Below, piece by piece: positions 34,774 to 43,139 of a DNA stretch of 64,000 nt (position 1 is the stretch's first letter; each line of letters starts with the position of its first letter). Made by a program: the position numbers and the translations under genes. Origin of the DNA: Rubrivivax sp. (GTDB lineage: Bacteria > Pseudomonadota > Gammaproteobacteria > Burkholderiales > Burkholderiaceae_C); assembly GCA_004210455.1 (NCBI GenBank), contig SEFA01000003.1, positions 1 through 64,000 of the forward strand, written 5' to 3'. Under the pieces are notes generated by a model, which saw nothing but the letters and a program-made list of their open reading frames with translations, did not search any database and was not told the origin of the DNA.

Positions 34774-35370
34774 TCAAGGCGCAGGGCGGACGGCGGTGCA
34801 CTCAACCTCGACCCGCGCGCCCAGCGCAAGTCCGTTGCAGCCGAACGCGCTGCGCGCCGGCAGCGGCCGGTCGCCGAAGAAGTCGCGGTAGACCTCGTTG
34901 AAGACGCCCCACTCCGCCATGTCGGCGAGCATCACGGTGCAGCGCATCAGGTGCTCGACACCGAGTCCCTGCGCCTGGAGCGAGGTCTCGATGTTGCGCA
35001 GCGTCTGCAGCGCCTCGGCACGGATGCCTCCTTCGACCAGTTCCAGCGTGCCGGGCTTATTGCCCAGCTGACCCGACAGGAACACGAACGATCCGAAGGC
35101 CGTGCCTTCCGGGAACGGCACGCTGGCGGGGAGGACGAGGCCGCTGTTGAATCGCTCGACCTCACCCGTCACGATGGCGATCGCTTCACGCTGCAGCGGT
35201 TCCGACGCACGGACGATCTCGTTCCAGCAGGGTCGTGAGGAGACGACCTCCTTGGCCTCCCGCAAACCGATCGAGAACTTGACCACCACCGCCTTGATCG
35301 TTTCCACGATCGTCAGGCCTTGTGCGTGGCATTCATCGACGTAGGCGTCGATATCTTCAGTCGTATGCAT
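34774..35370 (-). CDS. RidA-family protein with an extra N-terminal L7/L12-like domain
   Basis: 198 residues. Residues 1-65 (GLTIVETIKAVVVKF, SIGLREAKEVVSSRP) resemble the ribosomal L7/L12 C-terminal fold, and residues 70-198 form a RidA/YjgF domain (FVFLSGQLGNKPGTLELVEG, QTLRNIETSLQAQGL, LPARSAFGCNGLALGARVEV). The Arg of the RidA active site is kept in PLPARS. RidA enzymes deaminate reactive enamines/imines. The ATG at 35370 has an AAGAAGAG site; a GTG two codons upstream is an alternative. Confidence 0.72.
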   Translation of the reverse strand: MHTTEDIDAYVDECHAQGLTIVETIKAVVVKFSIGLREAKEVVSSRPCWNEIVRASEPLQREAIAIVTGEVERFNSGLVLPASVPFPEGTAFGSFVFLSGQLGNKPGTLELVEGGIRAEALQTLRNIETSLQAQGLGVEHLMRCTVMLADMAEWGVFNEVYRDFFGDRPLPARSAFGCNGLALGARVEVECTAVRPAP

Positions 35371-35406
35371 GGTCACTCTTCTTCGTGTGTGTCGCGCAAT
35401 GCGCGT

Positions 35407-35643
35407 TCACCGCAGGACGGGTTCCAGCGGAATGATGTCGGCGATCGAACCCGGCCACGCGTAGATGATCAGGCAATCGTCCAGTTGTTCGAGCTCAAAC
35501 GCCGAACCTTCTGCACCACCCCTTCCGGCCACTTCCACGCATTCACCGGGGCCCAACAGATGCTGTTCCGCCCACGGCTCCAGAATCAGCAGCACCGCCT
35601 TGTGCGATGAGTTCCGGTAGACCAACTTGCTGGTGTATTCCAT
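35407..35643 (-). CDS. Hypothetical small soluble protein
   Basis: 78 residues (MEYTSKLVYRNSSHKAVLLI to DIIPLEPVLR), acidic, without signal peptide; HLLGPGECVEVAGRGGA is the central stretch. The base composition is lower in GC than in the flanking genes. It lies just upstream of the RidA-like gene on the same strand. Unknown function. Confidence 0.5.
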   Translation of the reverse strand: MEYTSKLVYRNSSHKAVLLILEPWAEQHLLGPGECVEVAGRGGAEGSAFELEQLDDCLIIYAWPGSIADIIPLEPVLR

Positions 35644-35725
35644 GGGATCAATTCTCTGATGGAAACTTGAATGACTCCGCGAGGAGCACGCACATGCTGA
35701 TCGCATCGACATCGGCGCGCCACCG

Positions 35726-37837
35726 TCAGCGCGTCATCCCCATCGCCGCTTCCAGCTGCGCCGGATCGAACACCCGGCCCGCCTTGATCGTCTTCACCAC
35801 CTGCCGCAGCGCGGCGATGTCCCTCAGCGGATCGCCGTCCAGCAGCACCATGTCGGCCTGCTTGCCCGCCGCGATCTCGCCGCGCTGGCCGGCCACGCCG
35901 AGCACCTGAGCCGGCGTCAGCGTCGCCAGGCGAAGTACTTCGGCGTTCGGAATGCCGGCGCGCACGTAGAGCTCCAGCTCGCGATGCAGCGTGTAGCCCG
36001 CGAAAGCGTCCGTTCCTGGCATCAGCGTCACGCCGCCGTCGTGCAGCCGCTTGATCAGCTGCAGCAACCGCGGCAGTGCCTGACGGTACGCTTCCTCCTT
36101 GCCCGGCGGCACCGCCACCGCGCCGGACAGCAGCCGCCGCCGCACGATCGGCGGGAAGCGCTCGACCATGCCCTTCAGCGCCGCCGGCGGCTCGCCCGGT
36201 GCGCCGGAGTACAAGCCCTCCAGGATCGCCACCGTCGGGTCCAGCACCGTGTGCCGGCGCCGCAGCTCCGCGATGAAGCCGGTCACCGGCGCGCTGTCGA
36301 GGTCCAGCTGCAGCAGCTTCTCCGCCATCACCGTGTACCGGTCCTTGCCGCGCGTGTCCGCGACCTCGGGGAAGAAGTTCAGCACGATGAAGTTCAGATG
36401 CTGGATCTCGTCCGCGCCCGCGTCGATGAACTGCCCGGCCCGCATGAACGCCGGGACGTGCCCGCTGACGCGCAGCCCGCGCGCATGCGCCATGTCGGCG
36501 ATCGGGCGCACCAGCTCCGGCTTGAAGGACGAATAGATCTTGATCTGCTCGTAGCCGCGATCGGCGTACCAGTCGACGGCCTTGCGCGCCTGCTCGACCG
36601 TCTCGACGCGCACGTCCGTCGGACCGGCCAGCGGGCCGACGCCTTCGACGATTCCGGCTTTCACCACGCGCGGGCCGAGCTCGGTGCCTGCGTCGAAACG
36701 CCTCACGCGCTCGATCAGCGGCAGGTTGTCGTTGGCCATGTCGCGCGCACTGGTCACGCCGGCAATCAGGTCGAAGACACCATCGGTGCCGGAGAAGTGC
36801 TGGTGCACGTCCCACAGCCCCGGCATCAGGAAACGGCCTGCCGCCTCGATGACCTCGGTGCCGGCCGGCGCCGTCGAACCGTCGTCCGGCTCGACGCGCA
36901 CGATGAAGCCGCCTCGCACCAGCACCCGCATGTCCTCGCGCGCCACGAGGTCGCGGGGGTCGAACAGCCGCGCATGGCGGATCAGCAGATCGCCCTGCGG
37001 CACATGCGTCATCCGCTTCGCCAGGTCCGCGGACCAGCGCTTGTCCGCGTCGCGCTGCGCTGCGGAGAGCCGCGCCAGCGCCGGCACGTCGCGCGCCTCC
37101 AGCACCTCGAACCAGTCGTCGATCACGGCGGCGGTCTGCTGGCGCTCGTCCAGCCACACCGCCACCGGCGTGAAGTCGATGCCCGAGATCAGATGCAGCG
37201 TCAGCCGCCGGCCGCCCGCCGCGATCGTCGGCCCCTTCGTGAGCGTCGCCTCGCCCGCCGGCAGCAGGGCCAGTCGTTGCCCCGGCGCCTTCAGCAGCGC
37301 GCGGGCCAGCACGCCTGTGAACTCCGGCGGTGCGTTGGCGGGCAGGTAGAAGGCGCCCGCCTCAGGCCAGGCCGCGCCGCCCTGCTCCACGCGGTTCTTC
37401 CAGGACGCCTTGCCGTCGGCGCGGTCGAAGCGCTCGGTGAGCGGCACCTTCCAGTAGTCGTTGCCTTCAGCCTCGTAGCGCAGCGGCAGGCCGCGTGCGT
37501 CGAGCGTCCACTTCGCGCGGAGCTGGTCCCCGCGGCCGCGCTCGCTGAACGCGTAGTCCACCAGCACCTCGTCACCCTGGCGGCTCAGCACCTGCCGGCC
37601 GACCGTCATGCCATGGATCTGGATCTGGGACAGCAGCGCCTTCGCGCCCGGCAGGACCTGCGGCGCGGGCAAGGCGGCTTGCGCCGCCTGCGCATCGGCG
37701 GCGGTGGGCGCCCATTGGCGTTCGAGGTCGTCGTGCGCGGATGCGATCGGCGCCCAGAGCCCCACGCCCATCGCGGCGCAGGCCATGGCGCAAGCAGCGA
37801 CCCGTCGCGTGATTCGCTTCATCGGCTTCATCGTCAT
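35726..37837 (-). CDS. Exported amidohydrolase-family metallohydrolase
   Basis: 703 residues, with a signal peptide (MKRITRRVAACAMACAAMGV, cleavage about 37), an N-terminal beta-rich domain of about 270 residues, then an amidohydrolase domain. Metal motifs include WDVHQHFSGT (His-x-His), SGHVPAFMRAG, a His at IQHLNFIVLNFFPE and the final Asp in LMPGTDAF. VLLDGDPLRDIAALR is the typical tail strand. Start ATG overlaps the stop of the dipeptidase gene as ATGA, so the two are coupled and may handle periplasmic dipeptides or amides. The substrate is not predictable. Confidence 0.82.
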   Translation of the reverse strand: MTMKPMKRITRRVAACAMACAAMGVGLWAPIASAHDDLERQWAPTAADAQAAQAALPAPQVLPGAKALLSQIQIHGMTVGRQVLSRQGDEVLVDYAFSERGRGDQLRAKWTLDARGLPLRYEAEGNDYWKVPLTERFDRADGKASWKNRVEQGGAAWPEAGAFYLPANAPPEFTGVLARALLKAPGQRLALLPAGEATLTKGPTIAAGGRRLTLHLISGIDFTPVAVWLDERQQTAAVIDDWFEVLEARDVPALARLSAAQRDADKRWSADLAKRMTHVPQGDLLIRHARLFDPRDLVAREDMRVLVRGGFIVRVEPDDGSTAPAGTEVIEAAGRFLMPGLWDVHQHFSGTDGVFDLIAGVTSARDMANDNLPLIERVRRFDAGTELGPRVVKAGIVEGVGPLAGPTDVRVETVEQARKAVDWYADRGYEQIKIYSSFKPELVRPIADMAHARGLRVSGHVPAFMRAGQFIDAGADEIQHLNFIVLNFFPEVADTRGKDRYTVMAEKLLQLDLDSAPVTGFIAELRRRHTVLDPTVAILEGLYSGAPGEPPAALKGMVERFPPIVRRRLLSGAVAVPPGKEEAYRQALPRLLQLIKRLHDGGVTLMPGTDAFAGYTLHRELELYVRAGIPNAEVLRLATLTPAQVLGVAGQRGEIAAGKQADMVLLDGDPLRDIAALRQVVKTIKAGRVFDPAQLEAAMGMTR

Positions 37838-38904
37838 TCCCAGGTCTCCGTCATCAGCCGGCGGAAGTTGCCGTGCAGGATCTTCTCGATGCGCGCCGCA
37901 CGGTGTCCCCGCGCCGACAGCAGCCGCGCGAGCTGCTGGTACTGGTCCGGCCCGCACAGGTCGGGCAGGAACAGCCCCACGTCCGCCGTCTCGCCCGGCG
38001 CGCCGATGCCCAGGCTGCGGCGCAGCGCGACCTCGTCCTCGAGGTGCTTGCGGTAGGCGGCCATGTCGTCGTAATGCGTGCTGCCGCCGTCCGTGCCCAG
38101 ACCGACATGGTCCTCGCCGCAGACGTCGATGGCGTGTTCCAGATGGGCGATCAGATCCTCGGCGTGCGGCTGGCCGCTCAGGCGCAGGTAGGGCATGAAG
38201 TACAGCCCCACGACGCCGCCCCGCTCGGCGAGCAGCCGCAGCTCCGAATCGCTCTTGTTGCGCGGATGATCGGCGATCGCACGGCAGCCGGTGTGCGTGA
38301 TCGCGACGGGACGTCCGGCCCGCCGCAATGTGTCCAGGCAGGTGCGCTCGCTGCTGTGGCTGAGATCGACCAGCACCCGCCGTTGCTGCAGCCGCTCGAC
38401 CACCTCGGCCCCGAAGGCGCTCAGGCCGTCGTCCTCCGGCACCGTCGCGCCGCAGCCGACCGCGTTGCGGCCGTTGTAGGTCAGCTGGACCACCCGCACG
38501 CCCAGGTCCGCGAAGTAATCCACCGCCTGCGCGTCGTTGCTCAGCATCTCCGTGTTCTGGAACCCGTAGATGACGCCGATGCGGCCCTCCCGGCGCGCGG
38601 CGGCGAGGTCCTCGCCCGTGCGCACCTTCAGCAATTGTGGCTGCGCGGCGATGAAGGCGTCCCAACCGGCGATGTCGCGTTCCGTCGCGGCGCGCGCATC
38701 GTCGCTGCCGGCGACATGCCCCAACGTCACGTTGACGGCGTACAGCCCCGACGCCAGCGCATCGGCCAGCGAACGCGCATCGACGTGCTGCGCGCTGCTG
38801 GCATAGGCCATCGCCTGACGATCGTCGGGAGCGGCCTGCAATTGCCGGTTTGGGTTGTCCAGGACACCGAGGGCATTCAGGACGGGCAGCAAGGAAGGCT
38901 TCAT
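37834..38904 (-). CDS. Membrane (renal)-type dipeptidase, family M19
   Basis: 356 residues. Zinc-site motifs fit the M19 family: a candidate His-x-Asp at residues 40-42 (QHVDA), the Glu in GFQNTEML, LVDLSHSSERT, AITHTGCRAI and LGTDGG near residue 272. No signal peptide is evident, so it may be cytoplasmic. It cleaves dipeptides, including D-amino acid-containing ones in known members. The stop overlaps the downstream amidohydrolase start (ATGA), which indicates a two-gene operon. Confidence 0.82.
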   Translation of the reverse strand: MKPSLLPVLNALGVLDNPNRQLQAAPDDRQAMAYASSAQHVDARSLADALASGLYAVNVTLGHVAGSDDARAATERDIAGWDAFIAAQPQLLKVRTGEDLAAARREGRIGVIYGFQNTEMLSNDAQAVDYFADLGVRVVQLTYNGRNAVGCGATVPEDDGLSAFGAEVVERLQQRRVLVDLSHSSERTCLDTLRRAGRPVAITHTGCRAIADHPRNKSDSELRLLAERGGVVGLYFMPYLRLSGQPHAEDLIAHLEHAIDVCGEDHVGLGTDGGSTHYDDMAAYRKHLEDEVALRRSLGIGAPGETADVGLFLPDLCGPDQYQQLARLLSARGHRAARIEKILHGNFRRLMTETWE

Positions 38905-39014
38905 GCGTGCGTGAACACCATGTTCTTTGAGGGATGATCGCGGCTCATCGCAGCGCGGTCGCCAGGTTGGCTGGATTGCCGGACGGGATCGTCCGGCGAG
39001 ATCGCGGAAAACTC

Positions 39015-39029
39015 TAGAAGATTATTCTA
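39015..39029. promoter_or_regulatory. Inverted repeat ahead of the TetR gene
   Basis: TAGAA (39015-39019) and TTCTA (39025-39029) form a perfect palindrome around GATTA, ending 3 bases before the ATG at 39033. It is the only AT-rich block in this spacer and would suit a TetR operator or a -10 element. Autoregulation is inferred. Confidence 0.45.
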
Positions 39030-39032
39030 ATC

Positions 39033-39680
39033 ATGCCCACGAAGACCGCCAGGGCCGTCGCGAAGACCGAGCTGGTCCTGAAGGCCGCCTACCCGGAAGA
39101 CCGGGCCGAAACCAAGCGGCTGATCCTGGCACAGGCCTTGTCGGCCTTCAACGCCCGGGGCATCGAATCCACGACCATCGACGACCTGCGCGCGGCCAGC
39201 GGGCAGAGCGTGGGCACGATCTATCACCACTTCAAGAACAAGGAAGGCGTGGTCGCGGCGCTGCTGTTCGCGGCGGTCGACGACCAGAGCCGCGCGATCG
39301 CGCAGCGGACCGAGGGGCTGGAAGACAGCCATGCGGTGGTCGACGCGCTGATCACCGCGTACGTCGTCTGGATCACCGAACATGCGGATCTGGCCCGTTT
39401 CTACTTCATCGCCCGCGAGGTGGTCGCGGGCGGGCCTTTCGGGGACGAACTGCGCAAGCGGATCTCGGCGCGATACGCGCCGATCGACGCGTGTTTCGCG
39501 CGCGACGTGAAGTACGGGCGGGTGATGCCGCTGCCGGAGGAACTGATCCCGGCGCTCGTGCTGGGCGCGGCGGAGTGGTACAGCCGCTCGTGGCTGGCGG
39601 GGCGCCGGCTGGCGAGCCCGGCGGACCGCGCGGCGGTGCTGGCCGAGGCCGCCTGGCGGTCGATCGCGCGACAGATCTGA
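39033..39680 (+). CDS. TetR family transcriptional regulator
   Basis: 215 residues. The DNA-binding domain is clear: RLILAQALSAFNARGIESTT, IDDLRAASGQSVGTIYHHF and KNKEGVVAALL. The C-terminal ligand and dimer domain is helical with ITEHADLARFYFIAREVV. It lies divergent from the dipeptidase/amidohydrolase pair, 128 bases away, so it may control them, itself, or both. The effector is unknown. Confidence 0.88.
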   Translation: MPTKTARAVAKTELVLKAAYPEDRAETKRLILAQALSAFNARGIESTTIDDLRAASGQSVGTIYHHFKNKEGVVAALLFAAVDDQSRAIAQRTEGLEDSHAVVDALITAYVVWITEHADLARFYFIAREVVAGGPFGDELRKRISARYAPIDACFARDVKYGRVMPLPEELIPALVLGAAEWYSRSWLAGRRLASPADRAAVLAEAAWRSIARQI

Positions 39681-39696
39681 CGAGCGACGGGCGGGG

Positions 39697-40320
39697 TCAG
39701 GCGTTGAGCCGACGCAGCTCTTCCAGGAACCGGCCCGCCGCGATGTCCGCCGGCCAGGGCTCCCACGGCGTGCCGCCGTACGCGGCCTGGAGCGGATCCG
39801 CCTCCAGCACCGGATGCGTGATCCCAAGCACCTCGCGCACCTCGCGCTCCGACCAGCCCGTACAGCGCACGGCTTCGGTCGCGGCGGCGATGCTGTCGGC
39901 GCGCTTGTGCGTCGCGTGCGTGTCCGGCGTCCACGCGGGCAGTCGGTATCGGACGGCGATGGCGCTCATCAACCGGTCGCCGACGATCCGGAACGGTTCG
40001 CCCAGCACGCGCTTGAGCGGCGAGATGCAGTCGAACCCGAGGAAGCCTTCCTCCGCGTCGTGCAGGAGTTCGGCGCGCTGGAGCGCCGACGACAAGGGCT
40101 CGCCGCCCTCCTCTGCCCATCCACGACGGAGCGCGAGCACCAGCAGCGAATGCTGCGCGACCGACAAGGGCCACGGCCAGATGGATTCCCCGCCCCAGCG
40201 GTAGGTGCGGGCGAGGCGCAGCGCGAGGTCCTCGTCGGTCCAGGCGTCGGGGGACGGGTTGATCAGGTCGAGCGCCGCTCCGGAGGGCAGGCGGATCCAG
40301 GCACGGGGGCTGTCGGTCAT
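39697..40320 (-). CDS. HD-domain phosphohydrolase (YfbR-like)
   Basis: 207 residues. The HD signature is present as SVAQHSLLV and AELLHDAEEGFLGFD, with ISPLKRVLG following, as in nucleotidases of the YfbR/HD superfamily. Metal-dependent hydrolysis of a nucleotide monophosphate is likely; substrate not known. It is 16 bases from the convergent TetR gene end and monocistronic. Confidence 0.75.
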   Translation of the reverse strand: MTDSPRAWIRLPSGAALDLINPSPDAWTDEDLALRLARTYRWGGESIWPWPLSVAQHSLLVLALRRGWAEEGGEPLSSALQRAELLHDAEEGFLGFDCISPLKRVLGEPFRIVGDRLMSAIAVRYRLPAWTPDTHATHKRADSIAAATEAVRCTGWSEREVREVLGITHPVLEADPLQAAYGGTPWEPWPADIAAGRFLEELRRLNA

Positions 40321-40388
40321 GCGATCGACTGTAGCGAGGGCCGCGGCACTGCCTGTCAGCAGGGATCGCCGTTCGAACCGCCGCGCGC

Positions 40389-40865
40389 TCAGTCCATCTG
40401 CTCGCGCAGCGCCCTGGCCTTGGCGCGATAGAACTTCGCCGAAGCGGCGTTGCCCGCCTGCTCGAAGCGGTCCGCGGCGGCGGACGCGGCCTTGGCGGCT
40501 TCATCGAAAGCCTGGAGGATCTCCGCCCGGTCTTCGGACGGGACGAGCTTGCCCTGCGCGAAGCGCCCGGCCATGAAGCCCTGGTCGGGGATGTCGACGA
40601 CGCCCAGCGCCAGTTCGCCCTTGGCCACGCGACCCAGGAACATGCGCTTCACGGCGGCGCCCTGCTGCTCCTTGAGCACGCCCAAGCCGTCGGCCAGATT
40701 GGTCTGTCCCGAGGCGCAGAGGCCATCCCAGCGCGCCGATCCGGCGGCCCAGCCGTCGGGCAGCGTAGTCACGGTGCAGGTGGCCAGCGCGGGCTGGCAG
40801 GCGGCGGCCATGGCCAGGCCAGTCAGGACCAGTACGCGGAAGAAGGCTTTCGGTCGAAGTGTCAT
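40389..40865 (-). CDS. Small exported protein of unknown function
   Basis: 158 residues. A signal peptide (RVLVLTGLAMAAACQPALA) is cut about residue 29, or Cys 23 in AAACQP could serve as an unusual lipobox. The mature chain is helical and basic (AAKAASAAADRFEQAGNAAS, AKFYRAKARALREQMD). Its ATG overlaps the stop of the dehydratase as ATGA, so both genes form an operon. No family recognised. Confidence 0.6.
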   Translation of the reverse strand: MTLRPKAFFRVLVLTGLAMAAACQPALATCTVTTLPDGWAAGSARWDGLCASGQTNLADGLGVLKEQQGAAVKRMFLGRVAKGELALGVVDIPDQGFMAGRFAQGKLVPSEDRAEILQAFDEAAKAASAAADRFEQAGNAASAKFYRAKARALREQMD

Positions 40866-41881
40866 GGCGTCGGAGTATCGACGGTGGTCCGCGCGCCGAC
40901 CAGTTCGCAGAACCGCGCCATGTCGACGTTCCCGCCGCTGATCACGATGCCGACGCGCTGGCCTTTCAGTTGGTCCTTCATCGCCTTCGCGGCAGCGAAG
41001 CCGAGGCAGCCGGTGGGCTCGACCAGCATCTTCATCCGCGACGCGAAGAAGCCCATCGCATCGACCAGTTCCGCATCGCTCGCGGTGAGGACATCGTCGA
41101 CGTGCTGGCGGATCAACGCGAAGGTGATGTCGCCGAGGTGCGGCGTCTGCGCGCCGTCCGCGATCGTGCGCGGTGTATCGATGGTGACGATCGTGCCGCT
41201 GCGGAAGGACTGCTGGCCGTCGTTGCCCGCCTCGGGCTCGACGCCGTACAACTTCGCCTTCGGCGACAGCGCGCGGGTCGACAGTGCCGTCCCCGACAAC
41301 AGCCCGCCGCCGCCAAGCGGCGCGAAGACGGCATCGAGCGGGCCGACCTCGTCGAACAGCTCCTTCGCGGCGGTGCCCTGCCCCGTCAGCACGTCGGGAT
41401 GGTCGAACGGCGGGATCAGGGTCAGACCGTGCTTCTCGGCAAGATCGCGGCCGATCTGTTGGCGGTCCTCGGTGTAGCGGTCGTAGAGGACGACCTGTCC
41501 GCCGTAGCCGCGCGTCGCGGCGATCTTGGCGGCGGGCGCGTCCTTCGGCATGACGATGGTGGCTGGCATGCCGAGGAGGCGCGCCGAGAGCGCGATCGCC
41601 TGCGCATGATTCCCCGACGAGAACGCGACGACGCCGAAGCGCCGCTGTTCCGGCGTGAAGCGCGAGAGCGCATTGAACCCGCCGCGGAATTTGAAGGCGC
41701 CCATGCGCTGGAAGTTCTCGCACTTGAAGAACACCTGCGCGCCGAACAGCTCGTCGACGGTGCGCGAGGTCAGCACCGGGGTGCGATGCGCATGGCCGTC
41801 GATGCGACGGGCGGCGGCCTCGACGTCGTCGTAGGTCGGAAGGGCCACGGGCGTGGCGGCGGGGTGGGTCGTGACGCTCAT
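40862..41881 (-). CDS. PLP-dependent threonine/serine (or threo-3-hydroxyaspartate) dehydratase
   Basis: 339 residues. This tryptophan synthase-beta/threonine-dehydratase fold enzyme carries the PLP-lysine motif MGAFKFRGGFNAL, SSGNHAQAIALSARLLG, the phosphate loop PLGGGGLLSG and VISGGNVDM. There is no C-terminal ACT domain, so it is not the biosynthetic allosteric form. It removes ammonia from hydroxy-amino acids; whether from Thr, Ser or 3-hydroxyaspartate cannot be told. Followed by a coupled small exported-protein gene. Confidence 0.85.
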   Translation of the reverse strand: MSVTTHPAATPVALPTYDDVEAAARRIDGHAHRTPVLTSRTVDELFGAQVFFKCENFQRMGAFKFRGGFNALSRFTPEQRRFGVVAFSSGNHAQAIALSARLLGMPATIVMPKDAPAAKIAATRGYGGQVVLYDRYTEDRQQIGRDLAEKHGLTLIPPFDHPDVLTGQGTAAKELFDEVGPLDAVFAPLGGGGLLSGTALSTRALSPKAKLYGVEPEAGNDGQQSFRSGTIVTIDTPRTIADGAQTPHLGDITFALIRQHVDDVLTASDAELVDAMGFFASRMKMLVEPTGCLGFAAAKAMKDQLKGQRVGIVISGGNVDMARFCELVGARTTVDTPTP

Positions 41882-41951
41882 CGCTGCTCCTGGGCAAAGG
41901 GCCGACGCATCATGCCGCAGCGCTGTACCGAAACAGCGCCGGAGCGGCCAT

Positions 41952-42389
41952 TCAGGCCTGCCAGACGCCGTAACCCGCCTCGCGCAGGCCGATGGCGAGC
42001 TCGACCTCCATCTCCCGCGCGGCCTCGTAGGGCATCGGGTTGTAGACCTCGTACAGCTGCGGCAGCAGGCGCAGGCCGTAGTCGAAGACGAAGCGGTTGG
42101 ACTGGATGCCGGCCTTGTGCTTGTCGAAACGCAGGTCGGGATCCAGCCCCGTCATGCCGACATAGACGAAGGGCATGCCGAGGCGGTAATCGGGATTCGC
42201 CTTGCGGAAGCGCGGCTCGTTCCAGACCTGGTCGGCGAGCTCGACGACATAGACGTAGTGGTGGTGGCGCTTCTCGCGCGGGGCTCTGGTGGCGGTTTTG
42301 GCGGCGGTTTTCGCAGCCGGCTTCGCGACGGTCTTCTTGGCCGCCGCGACAATGTCCTTCTTCTTCCGCTGCCCGCCCTCGCCCGCCAT
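41952..42389 (-). CDS. GIY-YIG-like protein with a histone H1-like Lys/Ala N-terminal tail
   Basis: 145 residues. Residues 9-36 are Lys/Ala-rich (AAAKKTVAKPAAKTAAKTA), like bacterial H1-like proteins. The rest looks like a divergent GIY-YIG fold: Y45-V-Y47, Y77-V-G79, R87-F-D-K-H91 and Glu128/Glu130 (EMEVELAIG) fall in the order of the catalytic Tyr/Tyr/Arg/Glu, with an unusual 30-residue gap between the first two motifs. A DNA-binding or nuclease role is an inference. Its ATG overlaps the ATG of the divergent carbonic-anhydrase gene (CATG, 42387-42390). Confidence 0.6.
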   Translation of the reverse strand: MAGEGGQRKKKDIVAAAKKTVAKPAAKTAAKTATRAPREKRHHHYVYVVELADQVWNEPRFRKANPDYRLGMPFVYVGMTGLDPDLRFDKHKAGIQSNRFVFDYGLRLLPQLYEVYNPMPYEAAREMEVELAIGLREAGYGVWQA

Positions 42390-42918
42390 GCCGCTGTCTC
42401 CCTACCTCGATACTGCCCCGGTGCTCGCCGAGCGCGTCTTCGTCCATGAATCCGCCCAGGTGATCGGCGACGTCACGCTCGGTCCCGATAGCTCGGTCTG
42501 GTGCAACACCGTGCTGCGGGGCGACGTGAACCGCATTGTGATCGGCATCGGCACCAACGTGCAGGACCTGACCATGGGCCATGTCTCGCACAAGAACCCG
42601 AAGAAGCCGGAAGGCTCGCCGCTGATCATCGGCGACCACGTGACCGTCGGACATTCCGTCATCCTGCACGGCTGCCGCATCGGCAACGAATGCCTCATCG
42701 GCATGGGCAGCATCGTCATGGACGACGTCGTCATCGAGGACCGCGTGATGCTGGGCGCCGGCAGCCTGGTGTCGCCGGGCAAGGTACTCAAGAGCGGCCA
42801 CCTCTACATCGGCCGGCCCGCGATGCCCGTGCGCGAACTCACCACGGACGAGATCGCCTACCTCAAGTACTCCGCCGAGCATTACATCCGGGTGAAGGAC
42901 AACTACCTGCGAGGCTGA
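42388..42918 (+). CDS. Gamma-class carbonic anhydrase-like protein (left-handed beta helix)
   Basis: 176 residues of hexapeptide-repeat beta helix (DVTLGPDSSVWCNTVLRGDV, VTVGHSVILHGCRIGNECLI, GMGSIVMDDVVIEDRVMLG). The zinc His residues are in MGHVSH and VGHSVILHG, as in gamma carbonic anhydrases. A C-terminal helix (DEIAYLKYSAEHYIRV) completes the trimer form. CO2 hydration is likely but many homologues have unknown activity. Starts at 42388; upstream codons are open but lie inside the divergent gene. Confidence 0.85.
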   Translation: MPLSPYLDTAPVLAERVFVHESAQVIGDVTLGPDSSVWCNTVLRGDVNRIVIGIGTNVQDLTMGHVSHKNPKKPEGSPLIIGDHVTVGHSVILHGCRIGNECLIGMGSIVMDDVVIEDRVMLGAGSLVSPGKVLKSGHLYIGRPAMPVRELTTDEIAYLKYSAEHYIRVKDNYLRG

Positions 42919-42990
42919 TCCGGCTCGCGGGTTCGATGAACGAGCAGTTCCGCTGATCGCACGCCGCCCTGATTCGTGGGGGCAATGCTC

Positions 42991-43020
42991 TTGACCCGGC
43001 TCACTCGCCGCTCCTACGAT
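42991..43020 (+). promoter_or_regulatory. Sigma-70-type promoter for the VOC-family gene
   Basis: TTGACC (42991-42996) and TACGAT (43015-43020) are separated by 18 bases. The transcript would start near 43027, leaving a leader of about 110 bases before the ATG at 43140. Confidence 0.5.
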
Positions 43021-43139
43021 GGCATCGCTCCGCGGTCTTCATGACCCGCACCGAGCCGTAAGCGTTTACGTCAGCCAACGCGCAACCTCACCGGCAGTCC
43101 GACGCAGCAGCGTCGTGCCGGCTTGCGCACAGGCATCAC

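Noticed and set aside
37834-38904. Loss of the first metal motif in the M19 dipeptidase
   Set aside because: A His-Val-Asp at residues 40-42 can fill that role, so absence was not claimed.
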